DNA from: Helichrysum umbraculigerum
Lineage: Eukaryota > Streptophyta > Magnoliopsida > Asterales > Asteraceae
DNA length: 64,000 bases
NCBI GenBank assembly: GCA_949592205.1
Contig: CATIUR010000001.1
Span: forward strand, 43,293,001-43,357,000
Direction of reading: 5' to 3'
Shown here: piece after piece, positions 34,289-45,780 of the stretch
Layout: each line of letters begins with the position of its first letter
Position numbering within the stretch: the stretch's first letter is position 1
Translations under genes and position numbers: made by a program
Notes under the pieces: generated by a model
Seen by the model: the letters and a program-made list of their open reading frames with translations, nothing else
What the model was told of the DNA's origin: nothing
The model's database searches: none

Positions 34289-35394
34289 CCTTTTGATATA
34301 CCAGTATGGAAATGGGAACACATCACCATGGATTTTGTTTCCAAGTTGCCAAAGACCCCTAGGCAACATGACACTATTTGGGTGATCGTGGACCGATTGA
34401 CAAAAAGTGCTATCTTTCTCCCTATTCAAGAAGCTTCTTCTTCAGAAAAGTTAGCTGATCTTTATGTTAAAGAAGTTGTTGCGAGGCATGGAGTTCCACT
34501 TTCTATTGTTTCAGATCGAGACACTCGTTTTACTTCTCGATTCTGGAATAAGTTTCAAGAAGACTTAGGAACTCGATTGCATATTATTACCGCTTTTCAT
34601 CCTCAGACTGATGGTCAGAGTGAACGTACCATTCAGACTCTCGAGGATATGCTTAGAGCTTGCGCCATTGATTTTGGTGGTAGTTGGGATACTCACCTTC
34701 CATTGGTCGAGTTTTCTTATAATAACAGTTATCATTCTTCGATTAAAATGCCACCTTACGAAATGTTATATGGTAGAAATGTCGAACTCCAATTTGTTGG
34801 GGTGAGATTGGTCAGAGAGAACTTGGAAGTACAGATATAGTACAGTTAACTACTGAAAAGATTGATCAGATTAGAGAAAGATTAAAGATGGCACAAGATC
34901 GACAAAAGTCATATGCAGACAAGCGAAGAAGGCCTATTGAATTTCAAGTAGGTGATAAGGTGATGCTTAAAGTTTCACCTTGGAAAGGGATTATACGTTT
35001 TAGAAAGCGAGGAAAGTTGAGTCCAAGGTATATTGGACCTTTTGAAATTATTGATAGAATTGGAAAGGTTGCATATCGATTGCAATTACCAGAAGAACTT
35101 GGTAGTATACATGATACATTTCATGTATCTCAGCTCAGAAAGTGTTTAGTTGATGAGGCTTCGTATGTGCCACTGACAGAAATAGAAATAAATGATAAGT
35201 TGAGTTATATAGAAGAGCCAGTTAAAATTCTTGATCAGAAAGTAAAGCAGCTCAGAAATAAATCAGTTTTGATATTTAAAGTTCAGTGGCGACATAGGAA
35301 AGGTTCAGAATTTACTTGGGAACCGGAGGAGTGGATGATGATATACTATCCTGCGGTACACCAAGAATGGTTCGTGAGGACACGAACAGAATAA
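34289..35394 (+). pseudogene. Element D integrase core and chromodomain-like end
   Basis: The frame after the TAA carries the integrase catalytic core (MDFVSK, SDRDTRF, QSERT). A single-base loss in an A-run at 34777-34779 then moves it to another frame, which continues through 'QVGDKVMLKVSPWKG', the GPF module and the chromodomain-like tail (FTWEPEEWM) to a TAA at 35392-35394. The breaks make the protein non-functional. Confidence 0.88.
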
Positions 35395-35406
35395 GTGGGG
35401 GAGAGT
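35394..35406 (+). promoter_or_regulatory. Polypurine tract of element D
   Basis: The purine-rich agtgggggagagt directly precedes the 3' LTR start at 35407. Confidence 0.85.
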
Positions 35407-37731
35407 TGTAACACCCCAGTTTTCAAGGTATTACTCTAGTAAATAAAAATAAGTTTTTATAGCTCAGTTTTACAGTATTATTTTAGTGTACGATAATATA
35501 TACATCTTTTTAATTTTAGATCTCTAAATTATGAGATATGATAGAAAACGTAAATTAGATGTTCAGTTCCAGACTGTGTAGTGTAGTAAATAAATAAAAG
35601 ATATAAGTATAGATACGTGTAGTATCCCTGTGATCTCAAAAACATTCCAGAACTTATCAATATACAGAGAAAAATCGCAGAGAACAAAAGGGAGTAAGAA
35701 TCAACTTTCAAACTTTAAATTAAACTTCAATTCAAGCTTTAGAACTCAGAATCATCATCTTCTCCATCTTCTTCAACCTTTGTAAGTTGTTCTTCTTTCT
35801 CCAAAACCCTAGAACTTGGGTTTTATGGGGTTTTAGTTAATTGATATGAATTAATCCGAAATTAGGGTTTATAATTGATTATTTAGTGTTAGTATAACAT
35901 ATGAACAATGATTAGAATCCTAATTTCATATTAGAAGTGATAGGTTATGATTAGTGTTCATGAGGTTTATGAGATATTTCATGAATCCTATGTTTTAGTT
36001 TATAGTATGATTTTGATATGTTAGTAGAATCAATTAGTGATTAGAAAGTAGTTAAATTCATAATAAAGCAATGATTTTGATCATGATAAGTAAATTAGTT
36101 AGTTGGTTAAAGTGAAATTAGTAAATCTCAAGTGGGGGAGAAAGAAATAGATGATTAGTAATTGAAAGTGTGGATTAGTTGTTGATTATGTGTCATGTGT
36201 ATATGTGATAGGTGCTAAAGAAGAATTGTCATCATTTGATCATCTTGTTTCAATTTGTGCTACAAACCAAGGTGAGTTTATGAATTGATTAGATCATGAT
36301 CATGTAACTTGTTGTGATTAGCTTATGATTATATCATGATTATGATGAAAGCTTGTGAGTAGAATGGTTAATGCTTATTAGCCATATTTTGATTAGTATA
36401 GGTAACCAAGGTTAGCCTTGTACGATTAGTGGTTAACTTATGTTAGCCAAATATTGATTAGTTATGTGCACATATGATTAGAATTGTGAAAGTGGAGTTG
36501 CAAGAAAAAGGGAAGTAGTTCCTTACTTTGTCCATTATTTGCCTTATGTTAATAATGCATTGTATTGATTAGATTTCATATTCTCACTAAGCAAATTGCT
36601 TAATTAGTTTAGTTATGTTGTAGGTACAAGTGAAAGTGGAAGAGGTAAAGATATTGCAAAAGGCTAGAAGTGGAGTTGCTAGCTTGTTGTAAGTTACACA
36701 AGCTTTCTCTTTAAATTATCGTTTTGGAACCTTGAAAGATCGCCCAAACAATGTTTTGACATGTTTTGGTTATGAAAGTAACGACTAGATCGATTATGTG
36801 TAATAGTGTAAAGTTGTGTAAGACTAGTAGATAATGTTTGAAAAGTGTTAAGTTATAAGTTGTAATAGAAGTGATATTTTGATTATGTACATATTGAAAG
36901 TTTTAACGAAAGTCAAATGATGTTATTAGTCAATTTGGTAGTGTGTTTAGCCATTGAATGGGTCAAATTAGCTCTTTTGGATCAACGGGTCAAAATGGGT
37001 CCAAACGGGTACTAATAACGCTTATGAACAAATTTGAGTTAGATGAAGATTGGAAGCATGATGATTAGTCTTGCAAGTTTGTTTTGATACTAGAAATGTG
37101 TGCTTAAAGTCTCAGCTCCTAAGTCTCTACGGTTTGAGACTTGGTATATTAGAAAAATGTTGGAATTTAGCCGAAAATGACCCATAAGCCCAAATTCCGA
37201 TAAAATGAGAAATTTGAGAAAGTGCAAAAATAGAAAGTTTTATTTTGACTATAGTAAAGTGCCTGCAAAGTTTCATGTTTTAACTCTTTGTCGTTTGAAA
37301 GATATGCGCGTTCAAAATTTGGAAAATGGTAAATAGTTTGAAAGTAAACTGCAGGTGCTGTAGACGCCAGAGTACCTAGCGGGTAGCCGGAGTACCCGGC
37401 GGGTAAACCAAAATCAGGAACAAGCCGGCGGCTTCTTAGGCCTAACCGGCGGCTTCTCAAGCCTTTAAACGGGGGTTTAGTTCTGTTACCACAAAAATTA
37501 ATTCACCCGGCGGTTAATGGGGAAAACCCGGCGGCTAGACTTGGGTACCCGGCGGGTAACCCATCTACCCGGTGGGTAGGTGATGATTTCAGCAGATTTC
37601 AATTTTAAGTTTTAAAAGCAATACAGATAAGGAGATTAGAATATTAAACACGATAATACAAATAGTGGGACCAATAGAAATATGTTTCAGTGTAAAAAAA
37701 AAAAAAATGTTCAGATTTTCAGGGCGTTTCA
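35407..37731 (+). repeat. 3' LTR of element D
   Basis: It is 2325 bp and about 99.4 percent identical to 28099-30422 by eye. The extra base is in the poly-A run. The AAGCG duplication follows at 37732-37736. Confidence 0.93.
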
Positions 37732-37736
37732 AAGCG

Positions 37737-39605
37737 ACCCTCTGAATAGGGTTAAGGAATAAGGTGACAGTCCACAACACTGCCTTTTCTTAACACCTAT
37801 GTCTATCCAATTTTAACAGAGTAATACTGGTTGTATGCTGAATAAGTTAAACTATCGGTTAAGTAGAGTTTAGGGGTTTTAAGCATCTGGGAACACAGCC
37901 GGCATCCTTGCTTTCATTTCCTAACTCTTGTTTTATCTGTTTAAGTTCTAATACTTCCGTCATGGATTAGACCCTCCTTTGCCATTGGTCGTTCATCCCT
38001 AGTCATGCGTACAGTGTATAGTGACCTTATTTTCCACAGTACTCTAACCCTAGGTATATCTACGGTGTTTTAAAGACCTAATGTATCTTTACACAGCTTT
38101 ATAACCAGAGGTAGTTTAACGGTGTACTATGGCATTTTCACGGCTTAACAAGACCTAGACCCGTGTCTGGAAGGGTTGCTTCCAGGTAATCCACGGTGAG
38201 ATAGTCCACCGGCATTTCCTTGGCTTCCACGTATTTGTACTTTACCAGTGGTATTTCCAACGCTATACCAAGTATTCTGCCGTATTACGGCGATCCCACA
38301 GTTTCATACAAACAGGAGATAACTGTGTATTCGTAGTTAGGGTTGATCAGATCCTATCCTAAGGCAACAGTCACGTGAGAGACCAGAAAGGGTGATTAAT
38401 TAAATCTATATCCAGGATAAGTCTAAATATGTATGCAACGTAACAACTACCGATCATATATAAGATATATTAATTAAACATCATCCCTAATCCTAACATC
38501 TACATAACAACAATCACATATTAATCTAGCTAATCAGCATGGCAACAATCATAGATCGTACTGGAATAATATGCAAAGTAAACATTATAACAGTAAGAAA
38601 GTAAGATAATATCACCGGATTAGAAGACTAATAATGAGGATTACAACAGTCTGACTTGAATAACCTTGCTACAGCTTGATTACCCAATTACAACTTTCCT
38701 CTAGCTCTAACCGCTAACTTATATCTCTCTAGTTCTCCTCTAACTCATAAGAGTATTGCTAGAGAGAGAACTAATTACAAGAACAATTCTCCTCTAACTC
38801 CTAAAAGTAGTGCTAGAGAGAGAATTCTAGAGAGAGAAAGAGAAGAATGGTGTAAGGTGTGTTTTGAAATGGTGAAATGAGTGAGGTATTTATAGGAGAA
38901 GCTAGTTGGCCTTGGTACAAGTCTTGAAGCACGAAATACAAGCATCAAAGCAGCATACGGGGCAAGCGGACCAAGGGGGGGGGGGGGGGGGGGGGGCAAA
39001 CGGCACCTCACAAGCCAACTAACCCCATATACGGCACCCTAAGGGCCGTATACGGCACTTAAGGTACCGTATACGGTACCTAGTGCCAGGGGGGTTGGTG
39101 CTTGGTTTGGCCTCCGCTTGTTTCTCGGTTGCTTGGTTCGTCCGTATCTTCTTCGTTTGGGCTCCGATTTGCTTGATTCTTGCGCCGTTGGCTTCATTTT
39201 TTCGTTACGCTTCTAATGACACTAAGTTTGCCAAACTTGGAAGTTTTTGACTTTTGCGTGTTCCGGATGACGATCGGCGGGCTTCCAGACTGTACATCTT
39301 CTTCATTCTTCACCCGTTTCTCTTGAATCTTTCACCACCGATCTTGGATTTTCCTATTGAATCATAAAATATGCATTAAGATCTAATTTGATAGGATAAT
39401 CAAGAATGGAATATTTAAGGTGATCGTTTTTGCCTCGGTTTGCGTGCAAAACGGATGTTTTAACTGATTTTTGTAGCAACGCCCGTATTTAGACTTTCTT
39501 GGTGATTATTGATGATAAATGATTGTTTTAAAATGTTTTCACCAAAGAATAGTCCAAAAAGTGCGGAAATAAGTACTTAAAAACATGACTTTTTGGGTCA
39601 CATCA
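37737..39605 (-). repeat. Right part of solo LTR C
   Basis: This 1869-bp remainder of C has no gene. It holds the family's CT-rich leader, minus-strand TATA box (38886-38895), poly-G run (38975-38996) and palindrome cluster (39022-39090), and it ends TCACATCA before the GAGAG duplication. Confidence 0.88.
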
Positions 39606-42040
39606 GAGAGTCAACCCGAAGATTCAAGAAGTGGTTAAGAAGGAAGTTATCAAACTCTTGGACGCTGGCCTGATTTGCCCTATTTCAGATTCCCCTTGGG
39701 TCAGCCCAGTTCAAGTTGTCCCAAAGAAAGGAGGAATGACGGTTATCGCTAACGAAAACAATGAATTAATTCCAACACGAGCCGTCACAGGTTGGAGGGT
39801 GTGTATTGACTACCGAAAACTAAATGAAGCCACTCGCAAAGATCACTTCCCTCTACCATTCATTGATCAGATGCTGGAGAGATTATCAGGAAATGAATTC
39901 TACTGTTTTCTTGATGGATTCTCCGGATATTTTCAGATTCCTCTCGATCCAAAGGACCATGAAAAGACGACATTCACATGTCCATATGGAACTTTCGCTT
40001 ACCGACGTATGGCTTTTGGTTTATGTAATGCACACGCTACATTTCAGCGATGCATGGTGGCAGTTTTTCATGACATGATCGAACAATGCATGGAGGTATT
40101 CATGGACGACTTCTCAGTCTTTGGAGATTCCTTCTCTACTTGTCTTTCCAACTTAGATAGAATGCTTGCCCGATGTGAAGAATCAAACCTCGTTCTGAAT
40201 TGGGAAAAATGCCATTTCATGGTAAAAGAAGGAATAGTTTTAGGGCACCGTATATCAAAAGCCGGAATTGAAGTTGACAAAGCTAAAGTTAAAACTATCT
40301 CAAAACTTCCTCCACATACTTCTGTTAAAGCCATCCGAAGTTTTCTAGGTCATGCCGGATTCTACCGTCGCTTCATCAAGGATTTCTCCAAGATCTCTCG
40401 ACCTATGACTCATCTTCTTGAAAAAGATACTCCGTTTGCCTTTACAGATGAATGTCTCCAAGCTTTTAACTACCTGAAAGATCAGCTTGTACATGCACCG
40501 ATAATGATCGCACCAGATTGGAGCCTTCCATTTGAGATCATGTGCGACGCTAGTGATTTCGCGGTTGGAGCTGTATTGGGATAGAGGAAGGATAAACACT
40601 TTCAACCAATATACTATGCCAGCAAAACGCTCACAGACGCTCAAGAAAATTACACAACCACAGAAAAGGAGCTGCTTGCGGTAGTATTCGCTTTCGATAA
40701 ATTTCGTTCCTATCTTATGCTGTCCAAAACTATTGTCTATACAGATCATTCAACCTTGAAGTATCTTTTCAAAAGGCAAGATGCCAAGCCTAGACTGCTA
40801 AGATGGATTCTACTCCTGCAAGAATTCGATATCGAAATCAGAGATAAGAAAGGAGTAGAAAACGTTGCAGCAGATCATCTAAGCCGATTAGAAAATCCTA
40901 CACTAGAGCAGCTTAATGAAAAGGATATTCAAGACCAGTTTCCTGAAGAACAACTCATGCACATCGGCAAATACCATCAAGGATCTACATCCAAAGATCC
41001 TTGGTATGCTGATCATGCTAATTTCCTGGTAGGAAACATAATACCGAAAGGAATGCCGACATCTCAGAGACGAAGATTCTTCCGCGACATAAAGAATTAC
41101 TATTGGGACGATCCTTTCCTCTTTAAGGTTTGCCCTGATCAGATCATTAGAAGATGCGTCGATGGGAAGGAAGCAGAACAAATCCTTCGACAAAGCCACC
41201 ATGGACCTACTGAAGGACATCACGCAGTTAACCTAACAACATGAAAGGTGTATGATTCTGGCTTTTACTGGCCAACCATCTATCGAGATACTTATGACCT
41301 GGTGAAACGCTGCAACATTTGCCAAAGACAAGGCAATGTGTCAGCAAGGAACGAAATGCCACTCACTAATATCCAGGCTTGTGAGATCTTTGATATCTGG
41401 GGGTTAGATTTTATGGGACCTTTCCCAAAGTCTAATGGAAAAGAGTACATCCTAGTTGCTGTCGATTATGTATCCAGGTGGGCCGAAGCACAAGCTTTCC
41501 CTACAAATGATGCCAGAGTAGTGAAAAAGTTTCTCAAACAACTATTATGTCGATTCGGAACTCCAAGAGCTATCATAAGTGATCGTGGCACTCACTTCTG
41601 CAACACTCAATTCATGAAGGTTATGCAGCAGTATGGCGTCACTCACAAGATGTCCACCGCCTACCATCCACAGACAAATGGACAAGTTGAGATCACAAAT
41701 AGAGCTTTAAAGAGAATCTTGGAGCGAACAGTCGGAAATCATGGTGATAAGTGGGCTGACAAATTAAACGATGCATTGTGGGCATTCAGAACTGCTTACA
41801 AAACACCTTTAGGTACCACACCATATCGTCTAGTTTATGGCAAGGCATGTCACCTACCAGTGGAGTTGGAATACAAGGCATACTGGGCGCTGAAGAACTG
41901 CAATCTGGACACTTCTATAACAGGTTCCCATCGGAGAATGCAACTAAATGAATTGGCCGAATTAAGAAATCAAGAATATGAAAGCTCCCTGAACTATAAA
42001 GATAGAACCAAGAGGATTCATGATTCCAAGCTTAAACTCT
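39606..42040 (+). pseudogene. Element B reverse transcriptase, RNase H and integrase
   Basis: One frame runs through the RT domain (the 'LLDAGLICPISDSPWVSPVQVVPKKGG'-type Athila start, catalytic FMDDFSVFGD), RNase H (CDASDFAVGAVLG, TDHSTLKYL), the integrase zinc region (NICQRQGN end) and core (GLDFMGPF, ISDRGTHF, TNGQVEI). It is broken by TAG at 40582-40584, probably from CAG, and by TGA at 41242-41244. The same frame resumes directly after each stop. Element E interrupts it at 42041, and the last part is at 63464-63697. Confidence 0.9.
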
Positions 42041-42296
42041 TGATAAACGCTCAAAAGTACTATATTTTAGTAGTATGTTACCCCTATTCTTGGATGTTTC
42101 TATTGCATTTAATTAAGAATAGATATTGATTTCGTTCATATTTGCAAATAGATGTGGAAATGGAGCATTTATGAAGAAAGGAATGGAAAACAGTCAATAA
42201 ACGAGCTAAATGATGCGTATTTGAAGAAATAAGTGAAGCCGAAGTCGAAGATATAATCAAATGAAGAAAAATCAAGAAACCGGCTGGAAATCCAAT

Positions 42297-42399
42297 CCAT
42301 ACGCCGTATGGAAGTCCATACGCCGTATGGATTGTGGCACAGGAGGCCCAGGTTACGCGAGTCTGGGCTGGGCTTGAAATTGATCCATACGCCGTATGG
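42297..42399. repeat. ccatacgccgtatgg palindromes in E 5' LTR
   Basis: Each unit has arms ccatacg and cgtatgg around one C. The 5' LTR has two units in the first cluster and one in the second. The 3' LTR has one (62175-62189) and two (62244-62258, 62263-62277). Four units recur internally at 45479-45609. Confidence 0.9.
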
Positions 42400-42414
42400 A
42401 TCAAAAACCACAGA

Positions 42415-42426
42415 AGTATAAAAACG
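42415..42426 (+). promoter_or_regulatory. TATA box in E 5' LTR
   Basis: agtataaaaacg lies 16 bp after the last palindrome. The 3' LTR copy is at 62293-62303. Confidence 0.75.
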
Positions 42427-43585
42427 CATTTAAACCCTAAAAACGATAGTTTTAGTTTGTTTTTCGTTTTCAGAGGTTTATATTCGGTTTTTAGGTTAAA
42501 GTTACGAATTAGTTTAGTATTTTGGAGGTACAAAGGCTCGGGATTGAAGTTATTCATCGCGGATCGTTGTAATTCGTCTTTATTGATTCGGTATTACTCT
42601 TTTATTCGATTTCATTGATGAATTTGTTATTGAATAATCTGATTATTTCTGTTTTAATCATGAATTGAATATCAAAGTGATTGTGTAATTGATTGAACTT
42701 GGATTATGATTGTTGAACGATTATAATTGCGTATTGACTAAGTTATTTAATTGAAAACGGCTATATTACTCGCGAATCCTTGTTTATTGGTGACTGGTAG
42801 TTATTAGTTCTCAACGTGGTTAATAAGATTGATGAGATTGAGTTCCTTTGATTTTATTAATTATTGATGGTTATAATCTTAGGGTTTTAACTATTGCTAA
42901 ATAGATTGAGTTTGATAGGTTGAGAAATTAATAATTATTCACTTTAAAATGAACAAGACAATAAGTTAATTATTGGGTATTGTCGAGTCATACCAATAGA
43001 GTTAATTATAATTAGTTGTGAATGTTTAATGCATGATTTAGGGAAAGGCACACAATTGACTGATCATCTTGTCACATTGGAACCAGTGTTTTATGTTGGA
43101 CCCTAGATTGTAGGAATTAGTTGGACCCGAACCGTTGGCTAGTTCACATTCAATTTAATATCATTGAAGAATTTGGTGTTAAGTTGATCTAAAAGAATCA
43201 CAATTAGATAATCAATACGTAATGAATCGGGAAATATGAATCTGAGTGACATTAATTATATAATTACTTATTCCTTCCATTTAGTATTTACTATTATTTA
43301 TTTATTGTTTTTAATTAAGTTTTTATTTAAGTTTAATTGTTTTGAATTAATGTTTTCTAAACAAATGTTCGAACGGAACTAAAACGCCCCCTTATTTACT
43401 GCTTTCTAGTTAATTGTTAATTTCTATTTATAATAAATCCGTCGTTCCCTGTATTCGAATCTGACTTACCAAATCTATATTTACATTCGATCGGGTATTC
43501 TTGCCTGGTTGCTTGAAAGTATTTATTAGGTATTTCTATTTATAAAATATAAAACAAGACGCGCTTTCATAGCACATCAAGTTTT

Positions 43586-43605
43586 TGGCGCCGCTGCCGG
43601 GGAGC
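43586..43605 (+). other. Primer-binding site of element E
   Basis: tggcgccgctgccggggagc, six bases after the LTR, matches the Athila-type primer site, complementary to the 3' end of an aspartate-type tRNA. Confidence 0.85.
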
Positions 43606-43788
43606 GGTTGTGATTATTTAAATAGAAGTTAGTAATTTATAAATTCTTATTTTTAAAAGAATTTTGTTAAACAAATAATCTTGTAAAGTTATTTAAAGTA
43701 GTCTAAGTAATTGTGTAACAAGTTTTCATTAATTCACTGGTTGAAACTGATTATCCTTTAATTGGTTAAACTTTTGGGGATTTAGTTT

Positions 43789-43820
43789 CAACCGGCGGAT
43801 GGATATCCGTCCGCCGGTTG
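43789..43820. other. 32-bp near-perfect palindrome in the E leader
   Basis: Arms caaccggcgga (43789-43799) and tccgccggttg (43810-43820) surround ggatatcc, itself self-complementary. It lies between the primer site and the first ORF, the place where retroviral dimerisation and packaging hairpins are found. Confidence 0.8.
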
Positions 43821-43940
43821 GAATTTCATTTATGTAATTTTGTATATGTTATGTAATTTGTGATTATTTTGTTTGAACTAACTTGTTTTTCGTTAGTGGT
43901 GTTTTTGTATTTCAGATTTATTTTTATTTAGGTTCATCCA

Positions 43941-45152
43941 ATGACGAGAAGCTTTGAAAGTGATGCAAACGATAATGATATGGTTAAGAGAGATCAGTCT
44001 GCTAAGTCTGATGCTAGTTCCACTGAGATAGTGCCTCCCTATACTCACTTAGGTCGCATTCCCGTTCCTATTGTCTCATCTTGTCAGGGATTGTTATCGG
44101 CACTAGAGGAGTTTAGAGGAGATATCCCTTTCAGTTCAGAGATTATTAGGAGATCCACAATTGATTTTACTGGTAATCAACGGGCATTGGTTAATGATGT
44201 GTTAGAGGCAGCTTTGATTGAGAATCAGTATGGGATTGATAGGAAATTCTATATTGCCCTCACTACTTTTGGGAAATCTCTAGAAACTAGGATTAAGGAA
44301 GAAGAGAACTTTTACACTGCTCAGAAGAAAAGATACACAGAGATTTATGAGATTCTGAGGCATTCTGCATTTCCATACTCGGCAAATCAAACCACGTGTC
44401 TTGGTCGCATGGTTAGGGCTTTGTATGAGGTAACTAGTCATCCTAGTGCAGAAGCAGATAAAGAATTTAGGTTTAGTCTAAAAGAGTTGGTTCAATTGCT
44501 ACATTCAAATGACCATTTAACGGATATTACACCTCATCGATTCATTGTGATGAATACTATTCATTACTATCTTCAAGAAATGGTGACGAAAGTGGATCGT
44601 CTTGCTAAGGAAGAATTAGATAGGCCTCATCCGGATTTCATTCATCCGAATAATGAGATTGATTTGGCTAGTTATTTGGGAATTCACTTAGATGTTCTGA
44701 TTGACAAGAGTAAGGTCTCAACCCCTTGGGAACATTTCAATCATGGAATGATGGAGATTTACACTAAGCTGGTTAATATTTTCAAACATTCGGGGCTAGA
44801 CCTTAGCAATAGACAAGAGGTAGCTCTTCAAAAGATAGAAAGACGAGTGAGGTGCTTGAGGAAAAATCTCTTGATGAGAAATCATTATGGAATAACTGAG
44901 GCATGTTTGGACTTTATAAGTGAGTTAGAGGAAAACCATCCTGAATGTGAGTACAAGTTGGAAGATGACAAATTGGTATTGGTACCTGAGGGAGTAAATA
45001 ATAGGGAGATTAATAAAATCAGTTGGGACTTGGTTTATCTTCAGCATGCGGTTAATGAGCACTTGGCAAATTTTCCAAGTTTTGGTCATGGGATCATTAA
45101 CGTCATTCCCATAATCACTGAGCGTTTCCTTGCTCTCTATCCTAAGCAGTGA
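43941..45152 (+). CDS. Element E ORF-X, unknown helical repeat protein
   Basis: This 403-aa intact ORF occupies the position of gag, right after the primer site and leader. I do not recognise the family, and it has no CCHC, protease or polymerase motif. It is almost all helix-forming, with apparent repeated modules: about residues 60-130 (around 'FTGNQRALV'), 130-220 ('FPYSANQTTCLG' to 'IHYYLQEMV') and 265-400 ('LDLSNRQEVALQ' to 'IITERFLALYP'). The 'FPYS..Q' segment corresponds to 'FPFT..QR' in F and G, so the three proteins are distant relatives. The ATG is nine bases after an acceptor-like ttatttag and is the first in frame. It may be a stand-in for Gag or a factor acting on a helper's Gag; this is a guess. 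Confidence 0.75.
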   Translation: MTRSFESDANDNDMVKRDQSAKSDASSTEIVPPYTHLGRIPVPIVSSCQGLLSALEEFRGDIPFSSEIIRRSTIDFTGNQRALVNDVLEAALIENQYGIDRKFYIALTTFGKSLETRIKEEENFYTAQKKRYTEIYEILRHSAFPYSANQTTCLGRMVRALYEVTSHPSAEADKEFRFSLKELVQLLHSNDHLTDITPHRFIVMNTIHYYLQEMVTKVDRLAKEELDRPHPDFIHPNNEIDLASYLGIHLDVLIDKSKVSTPWEHFNHGMMEIYTKLVNIFKHSGLDLSNRQEVALQKIERRVRCLRKNLLMRNHYGITEACLDFISELEENHPECEYKLEDDKLVLVPEGVNNREINKISWDLVYLQHAVNEHLANFPSFGHGIINVIPIITERFLALYPKQ

Positions 45153-45478
45153 TTCTAATCATCTCTTTTATTTCTTATGCTATTGGATTGTTTCTAACAT
45201 TTTGGTTTATTTTGGATTGTGTTAGACTTTCAGTTGTTTTGGATTTTAGTTTTTGGTTGTGTGGTTTGAATATTAAGTATTTATTTTGAGTGTTATTTAA
45301 TTATGAGATTTTATTTTAAGTTTGTTAATGTTTGTTATTTATTGTATAGTGTGGAATTATGAAGATTTTGAAGTCGTGATTATCCTCCAGGTTTGATATT
45401 TAAGTATATTAATTAAGTGTGGGGTTTTAGTTAAAAATTGGATGGAAAAACGTTTTTGAAAAATTCTGAAATTTTAAT
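45153..45478 (+). other. Element E spacer after ORF-X
   Basis: This is T-rich sequence without a gene. It has one taagtgtggggtt PPT-like motif near 45413. Confidence 0.6.
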
Positions 45479-45780
45479 CCATACGCCGTATGGAATCCAT
45501 ACGCCGTATGGATTGGAATGGGCCACTGGGCCGAGCGTTGACTGGGTTTAATGAAATTGACCTGGGCCTTTTTAATCCATACGCCGTATGGAATCTATAC
45601 GCCGTATGGATCAAAAAGGCATAAAACCGCCAGCAGCCCCTTTATTCTTCATTTTGAAACCTAAACTCACTTTAAACCACCACCTACGGCTCTAACCACC
45701 ACACCACCAAACAACCACTTCCGGGCACGCATTCATCTCCATTTTTGCGTATTCGTGTTATACGCACTTTCCTCTACAAG
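45479..45780 (+). promoter_or_regulatory. Internal promoter module and leader exon for E ORF2
   Basis: Four palindromic units (45479-45493, 45497-45511, 45577-45591, 45595-45609) are followed by tcaaaaa and a TATA-like gcataaaacc at 45619. This mirrors the order in the LTR promoter (palindrome, tcaaaaa, TATA). A CT/CA-rich leader without ATG then runs to a donor caag|gtataa at 45780/45781. ORF2 should thus have its own transcript start near 45650. Confidence 0.6.

Larger units (their letters stand above)
28099..37731 (+). mobile_element. Element D: decayed chromovirus
   Basis: This 9633-bp element has LTRs of 2324 and 2325 bp, an initiator-Met primer site, gag-pol and a polypurine tract, flanked by the perfect duplication AAGCG (28094-28098 and 37732-37736). 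The gag-pol frame is broken at four places (stops at 30840 and 34286, single-base losses near 32078 and 34778). About 13 LTR differences are visible by eye. It is related to A but is a distinct family with different LTRs. It is inserted in solo LTR C. Confidence 0.93.
27548..39605 (-). mobile_element. Solo LTR C (F/G/H family), split by element D
   Basis: On the plus strand it begins TGTCGCGATCC and ends GGTCACATCA. On the minus strand it therefore has the same start and end as the LTRs of F and G. Without D it is 2420 bp (27548-28098 plus 37737-39605), with no internal sequence, and it is flanked by a perfect GAGAG duplication. Such solo LTRs arise by recombination between the two LTRs of one element. 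It contains the family blocks: start region, 'gtgtaaacactagg' block, CT-rich leader (about 38720-38830), TATA box on the minus strand (38886-38895), a 22-nt poly-G run and a palindrome cluster. It cuts B pol ahead of the RT domain. Confidence 0.9.
42041..43579 (+). repeat. 5' LTR of element E
   Basis: The 1539-bp LTR has three palindromic units (42297-42311, 42316-42330, 42385-42399) immediately upstream of a TATA box agtataaaaacg at 42415-42426. A gene-free AT-rich stretch follows to the end of the LTR. Confidence 0.93.

Noticed and set aside
38975..38996. Poly-G and poly-C runs as functional elements
   Set aside because: Lengths differ between copies (15, 19, 22) and such runs are error-prone in sequencing; no further support.
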